Part shown: positions 18,651-27,170 of the stretch, one piece after another
How the letters are laid out: each line of letters begins with the position of its first letter
Numbering within the stretch: position 1 is the first letter of the stretch
Origin: Gluconacetobacter tumulisoli
GTDB lineage: Bacteria; Pseudomonadota; Alphaproteobacteria; Acetobacterales; Acetobacteraceae
Direction of reading: 5' to 3'
Assembly (NCBI RefSeq): GCF_014174155.1
Contig: NZ_JABEQM010000003.1
Location: forward strand, 124,001-188,000
Length of the DNA stretch: 64,000 nt
Position numbers and translations under genes: made by a program
Notes under the pieces: model-generated
Told to the model about the DNA's origin: nothing
Database searches by the model: none
What the model saw: the letters and a program-made list of their open reading frames with translations, nothing else

Positions 18651-19507
18651 GCCGCGCGGCCTTCGATCCGACGTTGCAGGGCACGGCCGGCGGTGGTGGT
18701 GGACAGCATGGTCAGGACGATCGCCAGGCCGGGAAAGAGGGTCATCCACCAGGCTTCGGCGACGAAATCGCGGCCCATCGACAGCATCGTGCCCCATTCG
18801 GCAGCGGGGGGCGGGGCGCCCAGCCCGAGGAACGAGAGCGCCGCCGACCAGACGATGGTCTGCCCGACGCCCATGGTCGCCGTCACCACCAGCGGCCGGA
18901 ACGCGTTGGGCAGGATATGCCGGCGGATAATGCGAAGCGGGCCATGGCCCAGCGCCCGTGCGGCCTCGACATAGCCTGCGCGCCGGACCGACAGCACCTG
19001 CCCGAACACCATGCGGGCATAGCCCGCCGCGCTGCCGACCCCGACGGCGACGATCAGAGGGCCCACGCCGGTGCCCAGGGTCGCGGTGAACAGCAGCGCC
19101 AGGACCAGGGTCGGGAAGGCGAACAGCACGTCCAGCAGCCAGCGGACGCCCTGCGCGGCCATCGGGCCACCCAGTCCGCCGACCAGCGCCAGCACGATGG
19201 CGATCGACAGGGACAGCGTGATCGCGCCGCCGCCCAGCAGCAGCGATTGCCGCGCGCCATAGATCACCCGCGTCAGGATGTCGCGGCCGGACTGGTCGGT
19301 CCCGAACGGATGCTGCCAGCCCGGCGGGTGAAAGGCGTCGCGCGGGGCGATGGCCAGCGGGTCGGCGTGGGTAAAGGCGTGCGGGACGATGGCCGCGCCC
19401 GTCAGCAGGACCAGGTACAACAGGGCCAGCGCCACGCCGGCATGGCGGATCGGCAACCGCCAGGACAGGGCGGGCGGGCGCCTGCCCGCAAAAGGAATGC
19501 TGGTCAT
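18647..19507 (-). CDS. ABC transporter permease (DppC/GsiD-like)
   Basis: A 286-residue inner-membrane permease with one N-terminal segment (ALALLYLVLLTGAAI), the HPFGTDQSGRDILTR motif typical of DppC/OppC/NikC proteins, and the EAA loop EAARALGHGPLRII that contacts the ATPase. The start ATG 19507 overlaps the upstream permease stop by 4 bases. The open frame runs much further upstream but only antiparallel to, and inside, the next gene. Confidence 0.93.
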   Translation of the reverse strand: MTSIPFAGRRPPALSWRLPIRHAGVALALLYLVLLTGAAIVPHAFTHADPLAIAPRDAFHPPGWQHPFGTDQSGRDILTRVIYGARQSLLLGGGAITLSLSIAIVLALVGGLGGPMAAQGVRWLLDVLFAFPTLVLALLFTATLGTGVGPLIVAVGVGSAAGYARMVFGQVLSVRRAGYVEAARALGHGPLRIIRRHILPNAFRPLVVTATMGVGQTIVWSAALSFLGLGAPPPAAEWGTMLSMGRDFVAEAWWMTLFPGLAIVLTMLSTTTAGRALQRRIEGRAA

Positions 19508-20487
19508 GACCGGGGCGCCTTCATGCGGGGGTCGACGAGGACGTAGAGCGTATCGGCCGCAAGCCCGGCCAGGATGTAGATGACGGCGATGAACAGGACG
19601 ATGCCCGTCACCAGCGGCATGTCGTGGGTCGCGACGGCCAGGAACAATTCCCGCCCCAGGCCCTTGCGCGAGAAGATGGTCTCGATGGGCACGGCGTTGC
19701 CGACCAGCGCGCCGATCGCCCAGGCGGACAGGCTGATGCCCGGCAGCAGGGCATGGCGCAGCGCGTGGCGCAGCCGCACCGCCCGGTCCCCCAGGCCCCG
19801 GGCGCGCGCGGACAAGATGAAGGGCTGGTCCAGCGCCAGGTCGAACGATTCCCGCGTCACCTGCGCGATGAAGCCGCCCAGCGGGATCGCCAGCGACAAG
19901 GCCGGCAGGACCAGCGACAGCGGCCCGGCATTGCCCGCCGGGGGAAATAGCCGCAATTCGAACGCCAGCGCCCACAGCAGCAGGATGCCCAGCCAGAATT
20001 GCGGCAGGCCGGCGCCGATCGTCTCGATGACCGAGGCCACGGCGCCGGCCGGCCCCCTGCGCGCGGTCAGCAGCACCGAGGCCAGGGCCAGGATCCACGC
20101 CAGGGCCAATGCGGCCAGCATCAGTTCCAGCGTCGGGGGCGCCTGCGTGCGCAGAACCGCCAGGACGGGCATGTGCTGCGAAAAGGACTGGCCCAGGTTC
20201 CCCTGCGCCAGCCGGGCGATATACAGGCCGTACTGGACGGGCAGCGGGCGGTCCAGGCCGTATTCCCGTCGTGCGGCGGCAATGGTTTCGGGCGTGGGAT
20301 CCGCCGACGGGCCGCCCAGGATCGCGGTGACGGGGTCGCCCGGCGTCAGGTGCAGCGCGGCGAAGGTCAGGGTGGCGGCGGCGAACAGGACCAGCACCCC
20401 GCCCCCCACGCGCAGCGCGGCCCTTCGGGCCAGAAGGCAGATGCGCCCCCGCGCGGGCCGTTCCGGCGAAACAATCGGTCCGGTCAT
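19504..20487 (-). CDS. ABC transporter permease (DppB/GsiC-like)
   Basis: A 327-residue inner-membrane permease of the DppB/OppB/NikB family: LHLTPGDPVTAILGG near the start, YGLDRPLPVQYGLY, the EAA loop SARARGLGDRAVRLRHALRH, and IETIFSRKGLGRELF. Two in-frame ATGs exist (20499 and 20487). ATG 20487 is chosen because it gives the same 4-base ATGA overlap with the upstream binding-protein gene as the other junctions of the operon. Confidence 0.92.
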   Translation of the reverse strand: MTGPIVSPERPARGRICLLARRAALRVGGGVLVLFAAATLTFAALHLTPGDPVTAILGGPSADPTPETIAAARREYGLDRPLPVQYGLYIARLAQGNLGQSFSQHMPVLAVLRTQAPPTLELMLAALALAWILALASVLLTARRGPAGAVASVIETIGAGLPQFWLGILLLWALAFELRLFPPAGNAGPLSLVLPALSLAIPLGGFIAQVTRESFDLALDQPFILSARARGLGDRAVRLRHALRHALLPGISLSAWAIGALVGNAVPIETIFSRKGLGRELFLAVATHDMPLVTGIVLFIAVIYILAGLAADTLYVLVDPRMKAPRS

Positions 20488-22178
20488 CGTGTCACCCATG
20501 AATCATAGAGGCTGGTGACGTTCAGCGACGGTTCCAGCCGGACGTCATGCACCGCGCTGGAGATCGCCAGGCGGGTGCTCTGCGGATAGGTGGTCACCTG
20601 CAGGAACTGCGACGCCGCGATCGCCTGCGCCCGATAGTAGAGGGCGCGCCGGCGGTCGGTGTCGGTGGTCAGCAGCGCGTCGTTCACCACGGTGTCGAAG
20701 GCCGGATCGCTGAACCCGGATTCGTTCTGGTGATGTCCGGCGACGCCGGCTGCGCCCAGGAACGCGCTGGAAAAGACGATCCGCAGGACATCGGCGGTAT
20801 TCGTGTTCCAGTAACCGATGCGGACATCGTAATCCCATCGTCCCTCGCGCTCATTGACGGTGGTATCGTCGGCGTTTTCCAGCCGGAGGTCGAAGCCGGT
20901 CTGCCGCGCGGTCGCCTGCACCTGTTCCCACAATGTGCGTTCGGATGCCGAAAGCGATGCCTTCAGCGGCACATGGACGACCAGCGGCGCGCCGTTGCGG
21001 GTGCGGATCCCCTCCGCGTTCCGTCCCGTCCATCCGGCCGCGTCCAGCAGCACGCGGGCCCGGTCGGGATCGTAATCGGCGTGATGCTCGAAATCCGCGC
21101 TGTAGAACGGGGTCGAGGGGCTGAGCGGGCCGCCGGCGCGGCGGTAATGATGGAAATAGACGCTGGCCAGCGCGCCATCGATGTCGGCCGAGCGGATGAA
21201 GGCCTCGCGCACGCGGATGTCGTCGAACGGCGCGCGGCGGATGTTCAGCGTGCCGTTGGTCGGGTTGCCCGGTCGGTCCGCGACCAGCAGGCGCAGGTCC
21301 GGATTGCGCAGCGCCGGGGTTTCGGCCTCGGGCGGGAGGGAATCTATCACGTCGACCTCGCCGGCCTGCAACGCGGCGAAGCGGACGGATGGTTCGGGGA
21401 TGAAGCGCCATTCGATCCGGTCCAGCCGGGCCGGGCCGGCATGCAGCGCGGTGGGCGGCCCCCAGTGATAGGCCGGGTTGCGGACCATGACGATCTCGTT
21501 CTGCCGGTCCCAGCTGACGATGCGAAAGGGGCCGGAGCCGACGGGCGACTGGCAGTTCTCGTCACGCGGGCGGGCCAGCGCCCTGGGGGATTCGATGCCC
21601 AGGAATCCCTGGGCCAGGACCTCGAGGAACGCGGCATAGGGTGTCTTGAGATGCACGATCGCGGTGTAGTCGTCAGGCACGTCGGTGCCTGCATATTGCC
21701 GGATATAGCCGCCCGCCGTGCTGGATTGCGTATGCGGGTCGACCACGTGATCGAGGTTCGCCCGGACCGCCGCCGCCGTGAAGGGCGTGCCGTCGGTGAA
21801 CGTCACGTCGTGGCGCAGGTGGAAAACATAGGTCCGCCCGTTATCCGAGACCGTCCAGTCGGTCGCGAGCCAGGGCAGGATCTTTCCCGACCGGTCCATG
21901 GCGACGAGTGAATCCAGATATTGTCCGGCGACGAAGACCTGCGGCATGTCGCCCTGCACATGCGGGTCCAGGCAGATCGGTTCGCGGTCGGTGGCATAGA
22001 CCAGCGTGCCCCCCTGGACCGGCGTCTGCGCGTCCTGCCGGGGGGCGTGGCGCCGGCATCCGCCGGTTCCCGCAACCAGGGCCGCTGCCGTCAGGATCGT
22101 GGCGTACCGGACCGTCCGTGGGGCGCGGCGGCCGGATGGCGGGGTCTGCGGCGCGAGACGGGTAGCGCTGGTCGGCAT
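20484..22178 (-). CDS. ABC transporter substrate-binding lipoprotein (SBP_bac_5 family)
   Basis: A 564-residue peptide/nickel-type binding protein. The N-terminus has a hydrophobic stretch ending in a lipobox-like GTGGC, so it is probably a lipoprotein anchored in the inner membrane facing the periplasm. Family motifs include LDPHVQGD, LATDWTVSDNGRTYVFHLR, VTFTDGTPFTA and SPVGSGPF. It leads the operon and is divergent from the sulfur-scavenging genes across a 397-base AT-rich gap. This suggests, without proving, that the ligand is a sulfur compound such as a peptide or thioether rather than a general peptide. Confidence 0.92.
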   Translation of the reverse strand: MPTSATRLAPQTPPSGRRAPRTVRYATILTAAALVAGTGGCRRHAPRQDAQTPVQGGTLVYATDREPICLDPHVQGDMPQVFVAGQYLDSLVAMDRSGKILPWLATDWTVSDNGRTYVFHLRHDVTFTDGTPFTAAAVRANLDHVVDPHTQSSTAGGYIRQYAGTDVPDDYTAIVHLKTPYAAFLEVLAQGFLGIESPRALARPRDENCQSPVGSGPFRIVSWDRQNEIVMVRNPAYHWGPPTALHAGPARLDRIEWRFIPEPSVRFAALQAGEVDVIDSLPPEAETPALRNPDLRLLVADRPGNPTNGTLNIRRAPFDDIRVREAFIRSADIDGALASVYFHHYRRAGGPLSPSTPFYSADFEHHADYDPDRARVLLDAAGWTGRNAEGIRTRNGAPLVVHVPLKASLSASERTLWEQVQATARQTGFDLRLENADDTTVNEREGRWDYDVRIGYWNTNTADVLRIVFSSAFLGAAGVAGHHQNESGFSDPAFDTVVNDALLTTDTDRRRALYYRAQAIAASQFLQVTTYPQSTRLAISSAVHDVRLEPSLNVTSLYDSWVTR

Positions 22179-22575
22179 TGAGTGTCCCGGGTTAATTTAA
22201 CTAATATAAAGTGTATGTTAAAAATATAACACTCAATTTATCGTATTCATGTTATTTTATCGGCGCAAGGGGGATTCGTGCTCGCCGAATTGCGATGCCT
22301 GTCGTCGTCGGAAGGCCAGGGTAGGGCGATTGTTTGCAAGGGCAGGCGCGCGCGACGGTTCCCGCCCGATCGGGGGCGTGGCGGCGCTCGGGTCGCGTCA
22401 GGTCACACAATAAGACACGATATAACAATATGTTGTCAGATTCCCGGTTGAAAATAACACACAATTTAGTGGGATTGTCTTATCCGGTTGACTCGCGTTG
22501 AATCGTTGATAATGTCCGTATGAACGAATTAATAACATTATAAAATCGTTATTTGAGACGGAAAGCGCACCGACC
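22179..22575. other. AT-rich divergent control region of transporter and sulfur genes
   Basis: No gene is seen. The stretch is far richer in A/T than its surroundings at both ends. It contains a direct repeat CACACAAT (22404-22411 and 22458-22465) and an inverted repeat AATAAC-N11-GTTATT (22531-22536 / 22548-22553) 22 bases before the ATG of the DszC/SfnB-like gene. An 11-base spacer is what LysR-type operators often show. Promoters for both directions should be here, but I could not fix -35/-10 pairs with confidence. Confidence 0.5.
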
Positions 22576-23826
22576 ATGAATTCGTTGTCGAGAGACGTGC
22601 CGGAGAATGGCCAGGTTTCCCCGGTGGGGACCGTGGGGGATCGGCTGCGCCCGGTTTTCGACCGGATTGCGGCAGGTGCCGTGGCGCGCGAACGTGACCG
22701 CGCGCTGGCCTATGAACCGGTCCAGTGGCTGCGCGAAGCCGGGTTCGGGGCGTTGCGGGTGCCTGTGCGGCACGGCGGCGCCGGTATCGGTTTGACGCAG
22801 CTGTTCCGTCTGCTGGTGGACCTGGCCGAGGCGGATCCCAACCTGCCGCAGATTGTCCGCGCCCATTTCGCCTTTGTCGAGGGGCGCCTGCATGATCGGG
22901 ATGCCGATCGGGCGGGACGCTGGTTCGACCTGGTATCCGGCGGCGCGCTGTTCGGCGCGGCGATGGCCGAACAGTCCGACAGCACCGGCACCAGCACAAT
23001 CCTGTCCCGCGACGGACAGGATTGGCGGCTGGACGGCGTCAAATATTATGCCACCGGCACGTTGTATGCCGACTGGATCGTCGCCGTAGCCGCCGACGGC
23101 GACGACCGGGTGCAACTCGCGGTTCCGGCCACCGCCGCCGGGGTGACGCGCCGGGACGATTGGGATGGGTTCGGCCAGCGCCTGACCGGCAGCGGCACAA
23201 CGCAGTTCGACGGGGTGCGCGTGCCGGATGTCGACATCCTGCTTCGCACATCGTTCGGATCCTTCCCGACCAGCGGATATCTGACGGCCTATTACCAGTT
23301 GTTCCACCTGGCCACGCTGGCGGGGATCGCCCGCGCGGTCGTGCGCGATGCGGGGGCCTTCGTGCGGCCGCGCACCCGTACCTTCGGCGTGCCGGGCAAG
23401 GTCAGCCAGCGTCACGATCCGCTGGTGCAGCGGGTCGTCGGCCGGCTGTCCGCGCTGTCCTATTCCACCGCCGCGCTGGTCGATGCCGCCGTCCGTACGC
23501 TGGACGCGGCGTCGCCGGCCTGGACGGCGGGCGTCGATGACCATGACCTGTATGCCCAGGCGGAACGCGATGCCTTCCTGGCCCAGCAGATCGTCCTGGA
23601 ACAGACGCTGGAGGCGGCAACCCTGTTGTTCGAGGTCGGCGGTGCGTCGGCCACCAGCGCCACCCTGGCGCTGGATCGGCACTGGCGCAACGCGCGGGTG
23701 CTGGCGGCGCATAATCCGGCGATCCAGCGTGAACGGGCCCTGGGCGACCTGGTCCTGAACGGCACGCCGCTGGATTCCGCCTGGCGTGCCGCCGCCGCCC
23801 GCCAGGCGCAGGAGCCGAGGGCATGA
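22576..23826 (+). CDS. Acyl-CoA dehydrogenase-fold flavin monooxygenase (SfnB/DszC-like)
   Basis: A 416-residue protein with the acyl-CoA dehydrogenase fold: an N-terminal helical domain, a central beta domain (AAMAEQSDSTGTST, WRLDGVKYYATGT) and a C-terminal helical bundle ending WRNARVLAAHNP. The pattern is that of DszC/SfnB flavoproteins, which use reduced flavin and oxygen on organosulfur compounds. It opens a run of sulfur-related genes and overlaps the next gene by 4 bases. Reduced flavin would come from the reductase encoded at 26462-26992. The exact substrate is unknown. Confidence 0.85.
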   Translation: MNSLSRDVPENGQVSPVGTVGDRLRPVFDRIAAGAVARERDRALAYEPVQWLREAGFGALRVPVRHGGAGIGLTQLFRLLVDLAEADPNLPQIVRAHFAFVEGRLHDRDADRAGRWFDLVSGGALFGAAMAEQSDSTGTSTILSRDGQDWRLDGVKYYATGTLYADWIVAVAADGDDRVQLAVPATAAGVTRRDDWDGFGQRLTGSGTTQFDGVRVPDVDILLRTSFGSFPTSGYLTAYYQLFHLATLAGIARAVVRDAGAFVRPRTRTFGVPGKVSQRHDPLVQRVVGRLSALSYSTAALVDAAVRTLDAASPAWTAGVDDHDLYAQAERDAFLAQQIVLEQTLEAATLLFEVGGASATSATLALDRHWRNARVLAAHNPAIQRERALGDLVLNGTPLDSAWRAAAARQAQEPRA

Positions 23827-25265
23827 GTCCGCGGATCGCCCCCGGCCGCAAGCAGTTGCATGTCAACCTGTTCGAAATGGCGTGCGTCGGCCATATCGTC
23901 CATGGCATGTGGCGCGCGCCCGGCAACAACCGCCATCGCTTCGGTGAATTGTCATACTGGACCGAGGTCGCGCAACTGGCCGAAGAAGGGTTGTTCGACG
24001 CCATCTTCCTGGCGGACGTGGTCGGGACGTACGACCGGTTCGGCGACGGGACGGCGGCGGCCCTGCGGCAGGGGGTGCAGATCCCCAACCTCGATCCGCT
24101 GATGCTGGTGCCTGCGATGGCGGCGGTAACGCGGAATCTGGGGTTCGGGGTGACGTTCTCGACGACCTACGAACCGCCTTTCGCCTTTGCGCGCCGCATG
24201 TCGACCCTGGACCTGCTGACGGGCGGGCGCGTCGGGTGGAACATCGTGACGTCGTACCTGCGCAGCGCCGCGCGCAATTTCGGCCTGGACGATGAAGTCC
24301 CGCATGACGAACGCTATGTCATCGCGGACGAATATATCGATGTGCTCTATAAATTATGGGAAGGAAGCTGGGACGGCGATGCGGTCGTCGCCGATCGGGC
24401 GCGCGACATCCATACCGACCCGGACCGGGTCCGCACCATCGACCATCACGGCGCATATTTTCGTGTCGCCGGGCCGCATCTGGTGCAGCCGACGGCCCAG
24501 CGCACACCGGTCCTGTTCCAGGCCACCGGATCGCCTGCCGGTCTGGAATATGCCGCCCGCCATGCGGAGGTCGTGTTCATCGGCGGCCAGACGACCGAGG
24601 ATGTCCGGCGCAACATCGCGGCCACCCGGCGGCGCGCGCAGGCGCATGGCCGTCGCCCGGACGATATCCGCTTCATCGTCCAGGCCGGCATCATTACCGC
24701 GACCACCGACGCGCAGGCGCAGGCCAAGCTGCGGGATTACCGGCATTTCTACAGCGTGGAGGGCGCGCTGATTCACGCCCAGTCCGAGATCGACCTGCGG
24801 CGCTACGACCCGAACGACACGATCGAAAGCGTGCTGGCGCGCGAGGGCGCCCGGTTCGGCAACATGGGACGACGTTTCCATCCCGGGCAGACCGTCGGCA
24901 GCGCATTGGAACAGATCGCACGTTTCGATGAGGGACGATATTTCGTCGCCGGCACGCCCGGCCGCGTGGCGGACGCGATCGAAAGCTGGCTGGACGTGGA
25001 CGGGATCGACGGGATCAACCTGCGCCAGTACCACTCGTTCGATACAGCACGGGATTTCATCAACCTGATCGTTCCCGAACTGCAGCGCCGGGGACGCTAT
25101 CGCACCGCCTATACAGATGGCGAGACCCTGCGCGAGAGGCTGTTCGGCGCGGGGCGCGCGCACCTGCCGTCGTACCACGCCGCCGCGCGCTATCGCGACC
25201 CGGCCGCGCTGGCGACCCCGACCCCACCGCTGTTTCCCGACCTTTCTTCCATCAAGGCATCCTGA
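23823..25265 (+). CDS. FMN-dependent monooxygenase, NtaA/SnaA/DszA family (copy 1)
   Basis: A 480-residue bacterial-luciferase-fold monooxygenase of the NtaA/SnaA/DszA/SoxA family. Diagnostic stretches are [50 protein letters not shown] and [15 protein letters not shown]. It starts inside the stop of the preceding gene (ATGA). In DszA relatives the enzyme cleaves C-S bonds of sulfones using FMNH2. A second family member lies at 29453-30832. Cytoplasmic, dependent on a separate flavin reductase. Confidence 0.9.
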   Translation: MSPRIAPGRKQLHVNLFEMACVGHIVHGMWRAPGNNRHRFGELSYWTEVAQLAEEGLFDAIFLADVVGTYDRFGDGTAAALRQGVQIPNLDPLMLVPAMAAVTRNLGFGVTFSTTYEPPFAFARRMSTLDLLTGGRVGWNIVTSYLRSAARNFGLDDEVPHDERYVIADEYIDVLYKLWEGSWDGDAVVADRARDIHTDPDRVRTIDHHGAYFRVAGPHLVQPTAQRTPVLFQATGSPAGLEYAARHAEVVFIGGQTTEDVRRNIAATRRRAQAHGRRPDDIRFIVQAGIITATTDAQAQAKLRDYRHFYSVEGALIHAQSEIDLRRYDPNDTIESVLAREGARFGNMGRRFHPGQTVGSALEQIARFDEGRYFVAGTPGRVADAIESWLDVDGIDGINLRQYHSFDTARDFINLIVPELQRRGRYRTAYTDGETLRERLFGAGRAHLPSYHAAARYRDPAALATPTPPLFPDLSSIKAS

Positions 25266-25266
25266 C

Positions 25267-26445
25267 ATGAGTGTTGCGGTTCCCGACAAGATCAACGCGC
25301 TGTGGTTCCTGCCGACCCATGGCGATTCCCGTTACCTGGGCACCCAGAAGGGCGGTCGTCCAGTTGATCTGCCCTATCTGCAGCAGGTGGCGCGCGCGGC
25401 TGATTCGTTGGGGTTCTACGGCGTGCTGATTCCGACCGGGCGAAGCTGCGAGGACAGCTGGGTGATCGCGTCGGCCCTGGTGCCGTCGACCGAGCGCCTG
25501 CGTTTCCTGATAGCCGTGCGTCCCGGCCTGCAATCGCCGACCCTGTCGGCCCGCATGACCGCAACCCTGGACAGGATTTCCAGCGGCCGCCTGCTGATCA
25601 ACATCGTGACCGGCGGCGACCCGAAGGAAAATGGCGGCGATGGATTCTTCGCCGATCACGCCGAACGCTATCAGATCACGGACGAGTTCCTGGAGATCTA
25701 TCGCGCCCTGCTGCGCGGCGAGACGGTCAATCATGTCGGGCCTCATTTCCGGATCGAGGACGGGCGCCTGCTGTTCCCGTCCTTCCAGGAAAACGGGCCG
25801 CCGCTCTATTTCGGCGGGTCGTCCGAGGCCGGTGTCGATGTGGCGGCCCGGCATATCGACAAGTACCTGACCTGGGGCGAACCGCCGGCGCAGGTGGCGG
25901 AGAAGATCGCCCATGCCCGCCGGAAGGCGAAGGCGCGGGGGCGCGAACTGTCGTTCGGCATCCGCCTGCATGTCATCGTGCGCGAAACCACCCAGGCCGC
26001 CTGGGCCGAGGCCGATCGCCTGATCAGCCATCTGGACGATGCGACCATTTCCGAGGCGCAGAAGGTTTTCGCGCGGATGGATTCCGTGGGCCAGGCGCGC
26101 ATGAGCGCCCTGCATGGCGGGCGGCGCGACCGGCTGGAGGTCAGCCCCAATCTGTGGGCGGGCGTCGGGCTGGTACGCGGCGGTGCCGGGACCGCGCTGG
26201 TGGGCGATCCGGCGACGGTGGCGGAACGGATAGACGAATATCGCAGGCTGGGCGTCGATACGTTCATCTTTTCGGGCTATCCGCACCTGGAGGAAGCATA
26301 TCAGTTCGGCGAACTGGTCCTGCCGCTGCTGCCGACCGCGCATCCGGTGCGCCCCATGGCGACGATCAGCAACATGGGCCCGTTCGGCGAGACGATTGCC
26401 GGCGATCATCGCCCCGGTCCGCGCCCGGACCATCGTGCGGCCTGA
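25267..26445 (+). CDS. ssuD: FMNH2-dependent alkanesulfonate monooxygenase
   Basis: A 392-residue SsuD homologue releasing sulfite from alkanesulfonates with FMNH2 and oxygen. Support: [10 protein letters not shown] near the start, GRSCEDSW (the Cys of the E. coli enzyme), [17 protein letters not shown], and the C-terminal [16 protein letters not shown]. Length equals E. coli SsuD (381) plus a short tail. The ATG at 25267 lies two bases after the previous stop; the frame is open further upstream only as a shadow of the DszA-like gene. Confidence 0.95.
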   Translation: MSVAVPDKINALWFLPTHGDSRYLGTQKGGRPVDLPYLQQVARAADSLGFYGVLIPTGRSCEDSWVIASALVPSTERLRFLIAVRPGLQSPTLSARMTATLDRISSGRLLINIVTGGDPKENGGDGFFADHAERYQITDEFLEIYRALLRGETVNHVGPHFRIEDGRLLFPSFQENGPPLYFGGSSEAGVDVAARHIDKYLTWGEPPAQVAEKIAHARRKAKARGRELSFGIRLHVIVRETTQAAWAEADRLISHLDDATISEAQKVFARMDSVGQARMSALHGGRRDRLEVSPNLWAGVGLVRGGAGTALVGDPATVAERIDEYRRLGVDTFIFSGYPHLEEAYQFGELVLPLLPTAHPVRPMATISNMGPFGETIAGDHRPGPRPDHRAA

Positions 26446-26461
26446 CGGTCGCGGCAGGACC

Positions 26462-26992
26462 ATGGACATGAACGAGATCGTCCTTCCTCCTTCGCCGACG
26501 GTACTGGCCCCGGAGCGGTTCCGCGACGGCATGGCCCTGCTGGCCGGCGCGGTAACGATCGTGACCACCGATGGCCCGCGCGGCCGGCACGGCTTCACGG
26601 CTTCGGCGGTGTGCAGCGTATCGGACGCGCCGCCGACGCTGCTGGTCTGCATCAACCGCGCAACCGGCGCGCATCCGCATATCCTGGACCACGGGGTGCT
26701 TGCGGTGAATGTCCTGAACGGCGCGCAGCACGGGCTGTCGTCGGGCTTCGGCAGCCGGTCGAAGACGATGGAGGATCGTTTCGCCGGGGCAAACTGGCGG
26801 CAGGGTGCGACCGGCGCGCCGGTACTGGAGGACGCGCTGGTGACGTTCGATTGTACCATCGACCACACGGTCGAGGCCGGAACCCATACGGTCGTGTTCG
26901 CACGGGTGGTCGATGTCCATCTGCCGGACGACGCCGCTGACGGGCTGGTCTGGTTCGGCCGTCGCTACAACAGCGTGCCGGCCGGGGACTGA
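26462..26992 (+). CDS. Flavin reductase (HpaC/RutF-like)
   Basis: A 176-residue flavin reductase-domain protein that should supply FMNH2 to the neighbouring two-component monooxygenases. Seen are FRDGMALLAGAVTIVTT, GFTASAVCSVSDAPPTLLVC (flavin-binding region) and a C-terminal LVWFGRRYN. The frame is open from 26396, overlapping ssuD, but ATG 26462 with a nearby gcaggac fits the family N-terminus. It is not an SsuE-type (flavodoxin-like) reductase. Confidence 0.9.
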   Translation: MDMNEIVLPPSPTVLAPERFRDGMALLAGAVTIVTTDGPRGRHGFTASAVCSVSDAPPTLLVCINRATGAHPHILDHGVLAVNVLNGAQHGLSSGFGSRSKTMEDRFAGANWRQGATGAPVLEDALVTFDCTIDHTVEAGTHTVVFARVVDVHLPDDAADGLVWFGRRYNSVPAGD

Positions 26993-27085
26993 CGTCCCGC
27001 CGGCATGATGTGGAGACATCCTGGCGCCTCTATTTCACGATAAAAATGGTAATTAAAATGAACTATCTCGAATTACTGGAATTTT

Positions 27086-27108
27086 TTCTAGAAATGAAAA
27101 ATATTCAT
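27086..27108. promoter_or_regulatory. Dyads upstream of the second TonB receptor
   Basis: In the AT-rich gap before the receptor gene, TTCTAGAA (27086-27093) is a perfect palindrome, and ATGAA-N5-TTCAT (27094-27108) follows directly. They may be regulator sites for a separate promoter of the downstream receptor/monooxygenase/binding-protein genes. Assignment rests on position only. Confidence 0.3.
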
Positions 27109-27170
27109 CATTAATGACGGTTTATTTTGACCTGCCTCTCTTCGCACCCTGCCCATGGAAGTCCATTCCG

